From contig NZ_FOWD01000028.1 in the NCBI RefSeq assembly GCF_900115365.1, forward strand, positions 1 through 59,036: a DNA stretch of 59,036 nucleotides, read 5' to 3'. Position numbers and translations under genes: made by a program. Under the pieces are notes generated by a model, which ran no database searches, was not told the origin of the DNA, and saw nothing but the letters and a program-made list of their open reading frames with translations. The DNA is from Anaerocolumna aminovalerica. GTDB lineage: Bacteria; Bacillota; Clostridia; Lachnospirales; Lachnospiraceae. Shown in pieces: positions 22,831-32,054 of the stretch; position 1 is the first letter of the stretch, and the number at the start of each line of letters is the position of its first letter.

Positions 22831-23818
22831 TTACCTTAGTCCCCTTTCCAAAATGTCTTGGCATAGTTACCTTATCAATTAAAGGAACTACTAAATTGCC
22901 TAAAATAATAGCATAAGATACACCTTCCGGTGCACTGCTAAAGGTTCTAAATATACCGGTTAACAGTCCAAGGAATATACCTAACAGGATTTTACCGTTT
23001 CTGGTAATGGGGCTGGAAGAATAATCTGTTGCCATAAAGAAAGCACCTAATAACAATCCTCCGCCAAGAACATGAGTTAATAAGAAATTAACATCAAATC
23101 CCTTGCCGCCAAATAAAATCATAAAGATTACAAAAGTAAGAATATATGTAGCCGGAATTCTCCAAGAAATAACTTTCTTAAACAGTAAGTATGCAGCACC
23201 AATCAGAATTGCGATTGCACTTGTCTCTCCGATAGTTCCGCCAATATTCCCAAAAAACATATTCATTAGATCAGTAGCAGTACCTCCCTTTAATGCTGCT
23301 AAAGGCGTTGCACCGGATACACCGTCAACTGCCATTGCACCATGAATAAGCAGGTCTTTTGTTGCACTTACGGTAGGAATCTTAAAATCATTCATTCTTG
23401 CTCCAAAACTTATTAATAAGAAGCAACGTGCTGCTAAAGCAGGATTCATAAAGTTTTGTCCAATTCCACCGTATAATTGTTTTACAATTAATATAGCAAA
23501 TACACTTCCAACTGCAGCAATCCATAATGGAATAGATGCCGGCAGGTTAAGAGCCAAAAGCAAACCGGTAACAACAGCACTAAAATCACCAATGGTAACA
23601 GGTTTTTTCATTCCTTTTTCATAAATATATTCAGTCCATAAGCTGACTACAACACACACTAGAATAACAGCTAAGGCTCTAAGCCCAAAATTATATACAC
23701 CAAGTATACTGGCTGGAATTAAAGCAATTACTACATCCTGCATAATCGTTCTGGTAGATTCCCAGCTTTTAATATGAGGAGCAGCGGATACGTTATATAA
23801 TTCGCTCAAAATTGACAC
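22823..23818 (-). CDS. rnfD: Rnf complex subunit D, flavoprotein
   Basis: Membrane subunit of 331 residues with about nine helices. Flavinylation motif VDGVSGATPLAALK about halfway along. Related to NqrB. The gene lies between rnfC (15-bp gap) and rnfG (overlap) and starts with the conserved SPHI-like segment (here AAPHIKSWESTRTIM). Confidence 0.96.
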   Translation of the reverse strand: MSILSELYNVSAAPHIKSWESTRTIMQDVVIALIPASILGVYNFGLRALAVILVCVVVSLWTEYIYEKGMKKPVTIGDFSAVVTGLLLALNLPASIPLWIAAVGSVFAILIVKQLYGGIGQNFMNPALAARCFLLISFGARMNDFKIPTVSATKDLLIHGAMAVDGVSGATPLAALKGGTATDLMNMFFGNIGGTIGETSAIAILIGAAYLLFKKVISWRIPATYILTFVIFMILFGGKGFDVNFLLTHVLGGGLLLGAFFMATDYSSSPITRNGKILLGIFLGLLTGIFRTFSSAPEGVSYAIILGNLVVPLIDKVTMPRHFGKGTKVNG

Positions 23819-23833
23819 CTCTCTTTATTTATA

Positions 23834-25150
23834 CTATTTTTTTCTGCTGTCTAACACGCTTTTTCTCATTTGCTTGAAGGATTGAGTCAATCTTAATCCT
23901 GCAGGGCATACATAAGAACAGCATCCACATTCACAGCATTCCATTCCATCTGCTTTCACAAAATTCTCAGCATCCGAATGAACCGCATACTCATACATTT
24001 TCTGAGGAATGACACGGCTTGGACATACTTCAACACACCTACCGCAACGAATACATGCGGTAGAATCAAATTCTGCCACTTCATCTTCCAAAAATGCAAC
24101 TAATCCGGAGGTTGTTTTTGAAACAGGAACATCTACAGTAAACATTGCCTGTCCCATCATAGGACCGCCAGAAAACACTTTTGCAGGTTTACTCTTAAAT
24201 CCGCCAGCTGCTTCTAATAATTCATTGTAATTTGTACCTGTTCTTACATTGAAATTACCAGGGTTCTTCACAGCATCACCGGAAACGGTAATAATACGGT
24301 TAATTAAAGGTGTGGTTTCTGCAACTGCATTATGCACAGCAATAGCGGTACACACATTGCTCACAATACATCCAACTTCAAAAGGAAGGATCTTAGAACT
24401 TATTTTACGACCGGTTAAGGCATAAATCAGTACACGTTCTCCACCCTGAGGATATCTGGTCTTTAATACTCTTACTTCAATTTTAGATTCATTCGTTAAT
24501 AAAGCTTTTACTTTAGCAATTGCTTCCGGCTTATTGTCTTCAATAGCAATAATGCCTTTTGCATTAGGGAATAAACTTAGTTCTATCTTAAGTCCGCTGA
24601 TAACTTTCTCAGGTTCCTCTAACAGCATTCTATAGTCAGAAGTTAAATAGGGTTCACACTCCGCACCATTAATAATAACATACTGAATCTTGTTATCATC
24701 CTTTGGTGTGAATTTTACGTGGGTTGGGAAAGCTGCACCACCTAAACCTACTATTCCTGCTTCCTTTATAATATTTCTAATTTCGTCTTTTGAAAGCTTT
24801 CCATAATCTCTTTTAGTTCCAAAATTCTCTATTGTTTTGTATTCGTTATCATTTTCCACAATAACTGATTCAACCATAGTTCCTGCTACTGTCAGTCTCG
24901 GTTCCACTGCTTTAACAGTACCAGATACAGAACAGATTACATTGGCCGATATAGCTCCAACTGCCTCTCCAATTTTTTGCCCCGCCAATACATAATCACC
25001 CTTAGCTACGATTGGCTTCGCCGGCGCCCCAATATGTTGTGACATAGGATATACCATTTCACCCTTTGGCAGTAGTAAGGCAGTAGCTTTGTCTTTTGCT
25101 AATTCTTTACCGTCATAGGTGTGTATGCCACCTTTAAAAGTTGCTCCCAT
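23834..25150 (-). CDS. rnfC: Rnf complex subunit C
   Basis: Peripheral NADH/FMN- and 4Fe-4S-binding subunit. ATG at 25150 (438 residues) stands 7 bases from AAGGAG; the ATG at 25156 is too close to it. Contains the GLGGAAFPTHVK flavin/NADH-fold motif (about residues 140-150) and two C-terminal clusters, CIRCGRCVEVCP and CCECGCCSYVCP. First gene of the seven-gene operon. Confidence 0.96.
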   Translation of the reverse strand: MGATFKGGIHTYDGKELAKDKATALLLPKGEMVYPMSQHIGAPAKPIVAKGDYVLAGQKIGEAVGAISANVICSVSGTVKAVEPRLTVAGTMVESVIVENDNEYKTIENFGTKRDYGKLSKDEIRNIIKEAGIVGLGGAAFPTHVKFTPKDDNKIQYVIINGAECEPYLTSDYRMLLEEPEKVISGLKIELSLFPNAKGIIAIEDNKPEAIAKVKALLTNESKIEVRVLKTRYPQGGERVLIYALTGRKISSKILPFEVGCIVSNVCTAIAVHNAVAETTPLINRIITVSGDAVKNPGNFNVRTGTNYNELLEAAGGFKSKPAKVFSGGPMMGQAMFTVDVPVSKTTSGLVAFLEDEVAEFDSTACIRCGRCVEVCPSRVIPQKMYEYAVHSDAENFVKADGMECCECGCCSYVCPAGLRLTQSFKQMRKSVLDSRKK

Positions 25151-25240
25151 GCTCATACTCCTTCTTTCTATGTTTTATATTTATAATCCTTTTTTCGCAG
25201 TCTGTCGTTAAATTAACAATCAGCCCAGCACAGCACTTTC

Positions 25241-25270
25241 ATTTTATCACAAAATGCTTATTGTTTACAA
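25241..25270 (-). promoter_or_regulatory. Possible rnf promoter
   Basis: Reverse strand TTGTAA (25270-25265), 18-bp spacer, TAAAAT (25246-25241), with TG upstream of the -10. The best candidate I can see before rnfC, but weak at -35. The rest of 25271-25500 is AT-rich with no gene. Confidence 0.4.
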
Positions 25271-25504
25271 TATCTTTTTAGATTATATAAATTTTTTATG
25301 TCGAAAATGAATATTTTATACATTTTTTTGAATATTTCATTGGGAATGTACCTGTATTTTACATTTAATTGTAAATACTTCTTGGTATTCACAATACAAT
25401 GGTAAATCTTGTATTGTTAAGTTAATAATTTGTCAGGTCTTTTCTGTTTTAAAAATCCTTTCCTGTACTTGTCTTATATGAAAATATATATTCTCAAACA
25501 TATT

Positions 25505-25550
25505 AAAAAGAACCAGAGTCTTCCTAAAAACGGACAGACCGGTTCTTTTT
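25505..25550. terminator. Bidirectional terminator after the spoIIID 3' half
   Basis: AAAAAGAACC pairs with GGTTCTTTTT across a 26-base loop. T-runs follow on both strands. On the reverse strand it lies 22 bases past the stop of the spoIIID C-terminal half. Confidence 0.8.
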
Positions 25551-25571
25551 TTATTTTTGATAACATTTATG

Positions 25572-25729
25572 TTAGAATACCTGACCGTATTTTGACTTGT
25601 GAAGGTATTTCTCTTTCGTTGCCAAACCTCCTCTTAGATGTCTTTCAGATTTGTTCAGATCCAATACAACTCTCGCTCTATCCGCTAGGGTAGGATTAAT
25701 TTGCACCAAACGTTCTGTAACATCTTTAT
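25572..25729 (-). CDS. spoIIID: spoIIID, C-terminal half (interrupted gene)
   Basis: On the reverse strand this stretch reads HKDVTERLVQINPTLADR, then VVLDLNKSERHLRGGLATKE and ends YGQVF-stop. This is the C-terminal half of SpoIIID, including the end of the helix-turn-helix and the basic RHLRGG region. No start codon or ribosome site precedes it; upstream sequence is element DNA with the recombinase. Joined to 42460-42349 at the shared TACATA core it gives an in-frame 270-base gene of 89 residues. The match to the canonical STVHKD is only complete after joining, since the Lys comes from this side. Confidence 0.9.
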
Positions 25730-25755
25730 GTATGGATGTAATATAATGGAACGTT
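25706..25755. other. Element junction att site (3' side)
   Basis: Hybrid site. The element arm is 25755-25735, an imperfect inverted copy (18 of 21 bases) of the arm at 42343-42323. The gene arm is 25724-25706 (GATGTTACA then GAACGTTT). The 20 bases at 25735-25716 match the other junction at 17 positions, with TACATA (25732-25727) identical and exactly at the centre of symmetry, CA being the central dinucleotide. Confidence 0.85.
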
Positions 25756-25805
25756 AAAATGCAGGCTGAATTTAAATCCCCGTAAGGATACTATGAAAAC
25801 CATTA

Positions 25806-27329
25806 TTAAAAATGTTTTATGTAAATATCAATCCTTCCATCTGGATTCGCTTCAATTCTTTCCATAACTCTTTTTATCATGTTATTATTAAACATCTCAG
25901 GCTTAATGATATTAAGGAATTCTAACCTGTTCCCTGAATTTTCCCCTGTATTATAAGTACTGTCTGGAAATACCAGATTTTTTATAGACTCAAAATCACA
26001 ATTTCCGTTTAATATAATTCCATCCAGCTTCTTCTGATAATATTCAATAGAATTATGAATGCAATTGTTTTTTTCCTTAAGTTCCTCAAGAGAAATAATA
26101 TCATTGGTGTACATATCTATATATTTCTCTTTCTCTTTATTCAGCCTCTTTATTTGAGATAAGAGATTTTGCTGGCTATCGGAGTCACACACATTTTGGC
26201 TGATATAATTCTTTATTTCTTTTATAAAGGTCTGATACCAATTGGTATTATGCTGTAAACAGCACTTAATGTATTCCGTAATAGCTAAAAGCAATTCTTC
26301 TTCATCAATTATAATTTTGTTATTACAGAAATCAACTCCATTGCTATTCCGTCCGTTACATACCCAGGTTATATAAGTGCTTTTATACTGTCTTACAAGT
26401 CTTCGAAAAGAGGAGCCACATGCCTTACAGGTTATTAACTGACTAAGAACATGCTTTTCAGAAGTTCTTTTCCTTGTTTGTTTAAATGCGTTATGACGGC
26501 CTTGTAATAATTTTTGGGCATTAAAATAAACATCTTCTTCAATTATTTTAAGACGGGGATTCTGGGCCAGCATCCATTGATTCTTTTCTAAAGTTCTTCT
26601 TTTACCGGTTAAGAAATCTTCAACTTCCTGTTTCCCATTAACAATTCTGCCTATGTAAATAGGATTGTTTAATATTCTGGTAACTGCTGTCTGTGTCCAT
26701 TTACAGTTCCTTTTGGTTTTTATGCCTTCCTGATTTAAAATATATGCTATCCGGTTTGCTCCTATATGATCTTTTGTGTACAAATGATAAATCCGTTTTA
26801 CCGTTTCTGCTTCCTTTTGATTAATATCCAAATGAAAATAGTCTCCCGGTATTTTATCATACCCAAATATTAAATTCGGTACTTTTCCTTTCTCAGCATT
26901 CTGTTTTTTACCGAATTTCACACGTTTGGAAGTGTTGGCACTTTCCTCCTGGGCAATGGCGCTAAGCATGGTTAGCATAAATTCTGAACTGTCTGAAGAG
27001 GTCTGATCATAATTAACAAATACTACTTTAATACCCAGGGACTTTAAATTTCGGATACTGGTCAAAAAATCAAGAGTATTACGGGCCAATCTGGAAACAT
27101 CTTTAATTAATACGATTTCAAATAAATCTTTTCCGGCATCGGCTAACAACCGAAGCAGTTCGGTCCGGTTCTTCATCTTTGTACCGCTTTTACCTTCATC
27201 TGCATAAATGCGAATAAGTTCCAACCCATTTCTTTTTGCATACTCAGAAAAGAAAGTCTGCTGACTCTCTAAACTGTCCAGCTGTTCTTCTTTATTGGTA
27301 GATACCCTGCAATAAGCAACTGCTTTCAT
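25806..27329 (-). CDS. Large serine recombinase
   Basis: 507 residues from the ATG at 27329 (AAAGGGAA upstream; a TTG six bases earlier is less likely). N-terminal resolvase domain with the catalytic Ser10 in YCRVS and the arginines of DVSRLARN (80, 83). Then the Recombinase domain (about 150-290) and a zinc ribbon with Cys301, 304, 324 and 335, followed by a coiled coil (about 375-420). Same architecture as SpoIVCA of the sigK skin element. Its start overlaps the stop of the upstream small gene (ATGA). It ends 76 bp from the element junction, and is intact, so it probably still works on the att sites flanking the element. Confidence 0.95.
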   Translation of the reverse strand: MKAVAYCRVSTNKEEQLDSLESQQTFFSEYAKRNGLELIRIYADEGKSGTKMKNRTELLRLLADAGKDLFEIVLIKDVSRLARNTLDFLTSIRNLKSLGIKVVFVNYDQTSSDSSEFMLTMLSAIAQEESANTSKRVKFGKKQNAEKGKVPNLIFGYDKIPGDYFHLDINQKEAETVKRIYHLYTKDHIGANRIAYILNQEGIKTKRNCKWTQTAVTRILNNPIYIGRIVNGKQEVEDFLTGKRRTLEKNQWMLAQNPRLKIIEEDVYFNAQKLLQGRHNAFKQTRKRTSEKHVLSQLITCKACGSSFRRLVRQYKSTYITWVCNGRNSNGVDFCNNKIIIDEEELLLAITEYIKCCLQHNTNWYQTFIKEIKNYISQNVCDSDSQQNLLSQIKRLNKEKEKYIDMYTNDIISLEELKEKNNCIHNSIEYYQKKLDGIILNGNCDFESIKNLVFPDSTYNTGENSGNRLEFLNIIKPEMFNNNMIKRVMERIEANPDGRIDIYIKHF

Positions 27330-27718
27330 TTGCAAGTTCCCTTTCCCATTTCTTCTGCTACTCTTTCTGCCAATACTTTTGTCAGGAACGATGCCGTTAT
27401 TTCTTCAGAGTTGGGATTATGGAAGGTAATATGCAGGGAAGGCTTTCTTTTTTTTAACAATTCTTTCTTTGAAGAATTTTTATTGGGTGTCTCTTTAACT
27501 GTTACTTCTTTAGCATGCGATTCATGGTCCAGGTCTTTTTCTGATTCTTTTTTGTCCGGCAATTCTTGTTCTGGTATTTTTTTGACGGATTTTTTTTTGC
27601 CCTGTAATTCTTTAACTGGAACTTCTTTGTCTGATATTTCTTTGTTCAATTCCGCCTGTGAATTCTCCAGAGGATTCTTATGTAGAATTACTTCGCTTTT
27701 TTTACTTGCTTGTACCAT
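27326..27718 (-). CDS. Small protein translationally coupled to the recombinase
   Basis: 130 residues. The first 90 are a low-complexity Lys/Glu/Pro-rich segment with a repeating KEVPVKEL-like pattern. The last 35 (LHITFHNPNSEEITASFL...) resemble small proteins often encoded beside serine recombinases in Firmicutes (HNPN motif followed by a helix). The stop overlaps the recombinase start, and a sigma-E-like promoter lies 27 bases upstream. It is a candidate recombination directionality factor by position only; no known factor is recognised by sequence. Confidence 0.75.
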   Translation of the reverse strand: MVQASKKSEVILHKNPLENSQAELNKEISDKEVPVKELQGKKKSVKKIPEQELPDKKESEKDLDHESHAKEVTVKETPNKNSSKKELLKKRKPSLHITFHNPNSEEITASFLTKVLAERVAEEMGKGTCK

Positions 27719-27744
27719 TTTCTCACCAATATAGTTGTTTTTAC

Positions 27745-27773
27745 ATCATATGTAGGAAAATGGTTAAATATGA
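27745..27773 (-). promoter_or_regulatory. Sigma-E-like promoter of the recombinase operon
   Basis: Reverse strand TCATATT (27773-27767, a perfect match to the sigma-E -35 KMATATT), 14-bp spacer, CATATGAT (27752-27745; 6 of 8 to CATACAHT). It leaves a short leader before the GGTGAG ribosome site of the 130-residue ORF. Confidence 0.6.
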
Positions 27774-27877
27774 AATTTCTCATGGACTTTATTATTGTTG
27801 CTTATCTTTTCCTATGAATTATTAGATTAATTAAAATGTTAAAATTATCTGATTCTATTTTATTTACCAGGCTTATA

Positions 27878-28411
27878 TTACTGTACAGCCGGAACAAGCC
27901 TTGCCTTTTTAAGAGCGTATACTATGGCCGGAACTACAATAAGCTGAATTACGATTCCGGGCAGTGCATTGATAAATGCTCCGGAAATAAATGCAGATAT
28001 TCCATAAGGGTTGCCTGCCACTCCGAATATAATGGCATTAGCAATTCCCATAACAGCTCTTCCCCCTAACATGCCGCCGATTAAGGAAGGATAAATCTTG
28101 CCTTTTGTAGTACGATATAGTACAGCAGTTAAAGCACCATAGGTACCAAGTTCGAAAATCATAGAAATACCAACGGGATAAATAGGCGGCATTCCCGTTA
28201 ATATAAAGGCCAAAGGAGGTAGGATGATGCCGCAGAAGGCAGCAAAAGGTACTCCACATAAGAATCCGCTAAGTAATACCGGAATATGCATTGGTGATAT
28301 AATGGCACCAATATTGGCAATAGGAATTAATTTAATTATTTGGGGCAGTATAAGGCCTATGGCTACGCATAGGGCTGTGTAAATAAGTTTTTGAGTATTT
28401 GCTGGTTTCAA
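27878..28411 (-). CDS. ECF transporter S-component family membrane protein
   Basis: Vitamin- or precursor-uptake S-component, substrate unknown. The TTG at 28411 has GGAGG 8 bases before it and gives 177 residues starting (M)KPANTQKLIYTALC, typical in length. The ATG of the longer frame (about 28426) is part of that ribosome site. Six hydrophobic segments; the first helix has the TALCVAIGL pattern common in ECF S-components. The energising EcfAAT module is not in the window. The gene follows a P-loop kinase, which might phosphorylate the imported substrate. Confidence 0.78.
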   Translation of the reverse strand: MKPANTQKLIYTALCVAIGLILPQIIKLIPIANIGAIISPMHIPVLLSGFLCGVPFAAFCGIILPPLAFILTGMPPIYPVGISMIFELGTYGALTAVLYRTTKGKIYPSLIGGMLGGRAVMGIANAIIFGVAGNPYGISAFISGAFINALPGIVIQLIVVPAIVYALKKARLVPAVQ

Positions 28412-28513
28412 AGATATTTCCTCCATAAGTTTATTTTTAATTTGGTTTTTCTTATTGTTTAGTCCTGCATACCATTGCTGTATTTTCAACAGATAAGTTT
28501 AAACGAACATTCA

Positions 28514-29170
28514 TTACCATAAATCAGAAGTATCCATAACTAGGTCACTGATACTTTGTATATGTAATTCAGTAAAATACTTATTTTCCATAGGAATCCA
28601 TTTATCAAGAAATTGCTTAAGTTTCTCTTCTCCGCTTCTTTTACGTATTCTACTGATTTGCACCTGCTCATTAATTGTTAAAAATACTTTGCAGTCATAA
28701 ACCTGGGTTAAAAAAGGATGAAGGCTATAGGAACCTTCCACTATATTTATGATTTTGGGATTTATAATCCTTGGTTCTCCGTAATTTCCTGTGAAACATT
28801 GAAATGGAGCATAAGTTATGGTCTCCTGTTTCAGCAAGGGGACAAGGACTTCTTCATTAAATCTTTCATAATGCACATTCCCTCCGGGCTGTTCCAACCT
28901 CTCCCTTGTCCGCATTTCAAAAGGAAGGTAAAAATCATCCATAGGAAAAACATTACAATCATAAATAGTACTTAGCTCTTTGGCTAAGGTGGTCTTTCCG
29001 CTTCCGCATAGGCCGTCTATAGCAAGGATAAAAGGCTTCTGGTTGTCAGTATGGGAACGGATGTATGTATCCATTGCATAAAGCAAAGGTAAAAATGGGG
29101 TATCCATTTTAATTTTATGATTTCCCTCCAGTATATCTTGTTCCATATTATCATCCATAATTACGCTCAT
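28514..29170 (-). CDS. Uridine kinase-like P-loop kinase
   Basis: 218 residues. Walker A GLCGSGKTT (about residues 51-59) and the PMDDFYLP motif of the uridine kinase/phosphoribulokinase family, then GSYSLHP. GGAGG precedes the ATG. Probable small-molecule or nucleoside kinase; the substrate cannot be fixed from sequence. Same strand as and 102 bp upstream of the ECF S-component, so a salvage pair is plausible. Confidence 0.85.
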   Translation of the reverse strand: MSVIMDDNMEQDILEGNHKIKMDTPFLPLLYAMDTYIRSHTDNQKPFILAIDGLCGSGKTTLAKELSTIYDCNVFPMDDFYLPFEMRTRERLEQPGGNVHYERFNEEVLVPLLKQETITYAPFQCFTGNYGEPRIINPKIINIVEGSYSLHPFLTQVYDCKVFLTINEQVQISRIRKRSGEEKLKQFLDKWIPMENKYFTELHIQSISDLVMDTSDLW

Positions 29171-29358
29171 AATAATACCTCCATAAAATTGAAAACGGAA
29201 CCTATCTACATATCAATAATTCTATTCCGTCATCTTTGCATCCTCTAATCTTGGTACCCCACTGGGACTTTCAAACCATACTTGAAATTCCTTTTTCTGT
29301 TTTTACTATACCATAATTCAAGAATTTATACAAAGATATAAAACCGTAATTTTTATCT

Positions 29359-29386
29359 TTGCAAACTATGCTATTTCATATACAAT
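29359..29386 (+). promoter_or_regulatory. Promoter of the 2-hydroxyacid dehydrogenase gene
   Basis: TTGCAA, 16-bp spacer, TACAAT, about 30 bases before the ribosome site. Confidence 0.55.
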
Positions 29387-29415
29387 AAAGCTATAATCTA
29401 AAGAGGAGGTATCAC

Positions 29416-30378
29416 ATGAATAAAAAAGGTATTTTACTATTACAAACAACAACTCCGGAACAAATAAAGATGTTGCAGAATATTGCCCCCAATTACGAAA
29501 TTGTGGATGGATTTACTAAGGAAGCCCCTGATTTTCCCTTAGATGACATAGAAATTCTATACGGTTGGAACGGTAAAATAGGCAATACCATATTGCATAG
29601 TCCCTCCAGCAAGTTAAAATGGGTGCAGATACACACAGCAGGTGTTGATTTTGTAGACCAAAGCCTGATGAAAGAGAAGCATATATTATTAACCAACAGC
29701 AGTGGCCTTCACGGAAAGGTGATTACAGAATCCGTATTTGGCATGTTATTGTCATATACCAGAGGCATTGTAGGAGCTATTAAGGATCAACCATTGAAAA
29801 AATGGGGCGGCAGAGAGAATATCATGGAATTACAGGACCGGACTATGATGATTGTAGGAGCAGGTCGTATTGGTATTGAAGTGGCAAAGCTTGCTAAAGC
29901 TTTTGGCATGAGAACTGTAGGGGTGAATCGTACCGGTAAGTCTGTGGAACATATGGATGTTATTATAAAACAATCGGAATTTATAGACCATGTAGGAGAA
30001 GCAGACGTTGTTGTCAATATTCTCCCCTTGACAAAACTAACTACCTATTTCTTTGATCAGACCATATTCTCCAAGATGAAAAAAACTGCTGTATTCATTA
30101 ATGTAGGTAGAGGTAAATCTGTTAATACTATTGATTTAGTAGATGCTTTGGAAAAAGGACAACTGGCTTTTGCTGCACTGGATGTTTTTGAGACTGAACC
30201 GTTACCTGCTGATAATCCCCTTTGGGAAAGAGAGGATGTTTTAATTACTCCCCATATCTCCGGTTTATTGCCTAAGTTCAATAGCAGGTTATTTACTATA
30301 TTCGAAGAAAACCTTAGAGCTTATGTGGAAGGCAAAGAATTGCCCAGAAATTTAATTGATTTTGAAAGAAGTTACTAA
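29416..30378 (+). CDS. D-isomer-specific 2-hydroxyacid dehydrogenase family protein
   Basis: NAD(P)-dependent oxidoreductase of the D-2-hydroxyacid dehydrogenase family, 320 residues. Shows the Rossmann loop VGAGRIGIEVAK (about 145-156), the catalytic Arg in NVGRGKSVNT, the Glu in FETEPLP and the His in TPHISG. GAGGAGG precedes the ATG. Monocistronic, flanked downstream by a 67-bp perfect palindrome. Substrate unknown; a 2-ketoacid reductase is most likely. Confidence 0.9.
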   Translation: MNKKGILLLQTTTPEQIKMLQNIAPNYEIVDGFTKEAPDFPLDDIEILYGWNGKIGNTILHSPSSKLKWVQIHTAGVDFVDQSLMKEKHILLTNSSGLHGKVITESVFGMLLSYTRGIVGAIKDQPLKKWGGRENIMELQDRTMMIVGAGRIGIEVAKLAKAFGMRTVGVNRTGKSVEHMDVIIKQSEFIDHVGEADVVVNILPLTKLTTYFFDQTIFSKMKKTAVFINVGRGKSVNTIDLVDALEKGQLAFAALDVFETEPLPADNPLWEREDVLITPHISGLLPKFNSRLFTIFEENLRAYVEGKELPRNLIDFERSY

Positions 30379-30417
30379 TAGACTTAAGAAAGAATATTAG
30401 AATCTATTATTCTATAT

Positions 30418-30484
30418 ACCTTGAGCCTGTAAAACGAAGAATCTCTACATAATAATGAAATTCTTCGCCTTACAGGCTCAAGGT
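30418..30484. repeat. 67-bp long-arm hairpin
   Basis: ACCTTGAGCCTGTAA ... TTACAGGCTCAAGGT, with a second inner pair (CGAAGAAT/ATTCTTCG). It lacks a T-run. Placed between convergent genes, it may still stop transcription from both sides. Resembles other hairpin repeats in this window. Confidence 0.7.
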
Positions 30485-30541
30485 GGTATTTAGACCAAAT
30501 CGCACTGGTCTGTAAAAAAAATTTTACGTAAAAATATAAAA

Positions 30542-31177
30542 TTAAAATTCCTTTTTATTTACTATAGAAACCGATAGGTTATATGACAGAAATACTATAA
30601 GCAGTACAATAAAAGGTGAGGCATAACCTAAATATTTGATCTGTTCCCCAGTAAGCTGTGGCATTTTTAAATCTTTAATTATTTTGGAGAACCCGGTAAT
30701 TAATATTGTAGGAACTGTAAACAATATTATCATAATAATACGGGCTTTTTCCGTACCCATCTTAAATATAATAGGCAGTAATAAACTAAACAACAGAAGT
30801 GAGGCTAATACAACACCGCCACCTGTCTGGAGCATTTCTTTGTAATCAACCACTCCTATGAACCTGGATAAAATGAAGGCTGAAATTAATGAGATTACTC
30901 CTCCTGATAGGGCCAACAGTATTAACAATACATATTTTGATTTTACCAGATCCTTTTTCGTAATGGGCATGGTCAATGCATATTTATCCCACTTGGTACT
31001 TTCATCATAAGCCATTGAGGTAACTATCAACATGGTTGTTACAAATACCATCATAAATACTATTAAATTAGGATTTTTAAAATTAATAGACATAAAAAGA
31101 TACACAATCAGAATAATCCCCATTTGTTTCATATACCTTTTTAAGTTAAGTATATCCTTTAATACTAATCCGCTCAT
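30542..31177 (-). CDS. ABC-2 type transporter permease
   Basis: 211 residues with six hydrophobic helices, resembling the small ABC-2 permeases of YtrBCD-type exporters (N-terminal LVLKDILNLKRYMKQ). The ATG at 31177 follows AGAGGTG by 6 bases; the GTG at 31186 overlaps it. Its start lies 1 bp after the ATPase stop, so translation is coupled. Confidence 0.85.
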   Translation of the reverse strand: MSGLVLKDILNLKRYMKQMGIILIVYLFMSINFKNPNLIVFMMVFVTTMLIVTSMAYDESTKWDKYALTMPITKKDLVKSKYVLLILLALSGGVISLISAFILSRFIGVVDYKEMLQTGGGVVLASLLLFSLLLPIIFKMGTEKARIIMIILFTVPTILITGFSKIIKDLKMPQLTGEQIKYLGYASPFIVLLIVFLSYNLSVSIVNKKEF

Positions 31178-31178
31178 A

Positions 31179-32051
31179 CTATTCACCTCTTACCTTAAAT
31201 AAAATAATTTCTTCAATCGTTGTATTATCCAAACAAAATTCATTGCTGTATTTTTTCTGATTCATTTGTTTTATAATTTCCCTTTTGTTGTCTATCATCA
31301 CTTCATAACCAAATTTATTTTTTCGGATACCAATTATATGGTTTCTATCCAGTTTCTCAAAATCTTCTTTTTTACATTTCACAACTCCATAATTATCTGT
31401 CAGATTATCTTTACTTTCACTTAATATAATTTTTCCCTCGTGTATAAATGTAATATAATCCGCTACCTTCTCTAAGTCACTTGTAATATGGGAAGAAATA
31501 AATATTGTATGTTCCTCATTCTGTATAAATTCCAGGAATATATCTAAGATTTCATCTCGCACGATAGGATCCAAACCGCTGGTCGCTTCATCCAGAATTA
31601 AGAGCTTTGCCTGGTGAGACAGTGCAACAGCTATGGACAATTTCATCTTCATACCACGGGAATATTCTTTGACTATCTTATCTTTTGGCAGCTTGAAGGT
31701 GTTTGCATATCGGAAAAATGTTTCATCCTCCCATTTGGAATAGATGTGTTTCATAATTTTGGATATATCCAGCAGCGTAAGATTTTCATGAAAAAAGCTT
31801 TCATCAAATACCACACCGATCTGATTCCGGATAGCCAACTGGTCTTTCATATAGTCCATACCCAGAATACGTATATTTCCCTTATCCGCATGTATTAAAT
31901 TTAATATAGTTTTTATAGTGGTAGTTTTGCCTGCTCCATTCTCACCTACAAATCCCATGATACAACCTTTGGGAACTTTAAATGAAATATTATCCAGTTT
32001 GAAATTCTTATAACTCTTAGAAATTCCTCTTAATTCTAAAGCATAATCCAT
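31179..32051 (-). CDS. ABC transporter ATP-binding protein
   Basis: 290 residues. Walker A GENGAGKTT (about 36-44), the signature motif in the variant form YSRGMKMK, Walker B LLILDEATSGLDP, and the switch His in ISSHI. Typical of YtrB-like exporters. The gene lies 3 bp after the GntR gene and just before the permease. Confidence 0.93.
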   Translation of the reverse strand: MDYALELRGISKSYKNFKLDNISFKVPKGCIMGFVGENGAGKTTTIKTILNLIHADKGNIRILGMDYMKDQLAIRNQIGVVFDESFFHENLTLLDISKIMKHIYSKWEDETFFRYANTFKLPKDKIVKEYSRGMKMKLSIAVALSHQAKLLILDEATSGLDPIVRDEILDIFLEFIQNEEHTIFISSHITSDLEKVADYITFIHEGKIILSESKDNLTDNYGVVKCKKEDFEKLDRNHIIGIRKNKFGYEVMIDNKREIIKQMNQKKYSNEFCLDNTTIEEIILFKVRGE

Positions 32052-32054
32052 AAT

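Noticed and set aside
25572-25740. SpoIIID-like fragment taken as an ordinary pseudogene
   Set aside because: The missing N-terminal half exists at 42.4 kb in the correct orientation, the halves join in frame at paired att sites, and an intact recombinase lies beside it.
27330-27734. 134-codon + strand frame opposite the recombinase-coupled ORF
   Set aside because: Mirror of a Lys/Glu-rich coding sequence. The minus frame has the start, promoter and overlap with the recombinase.
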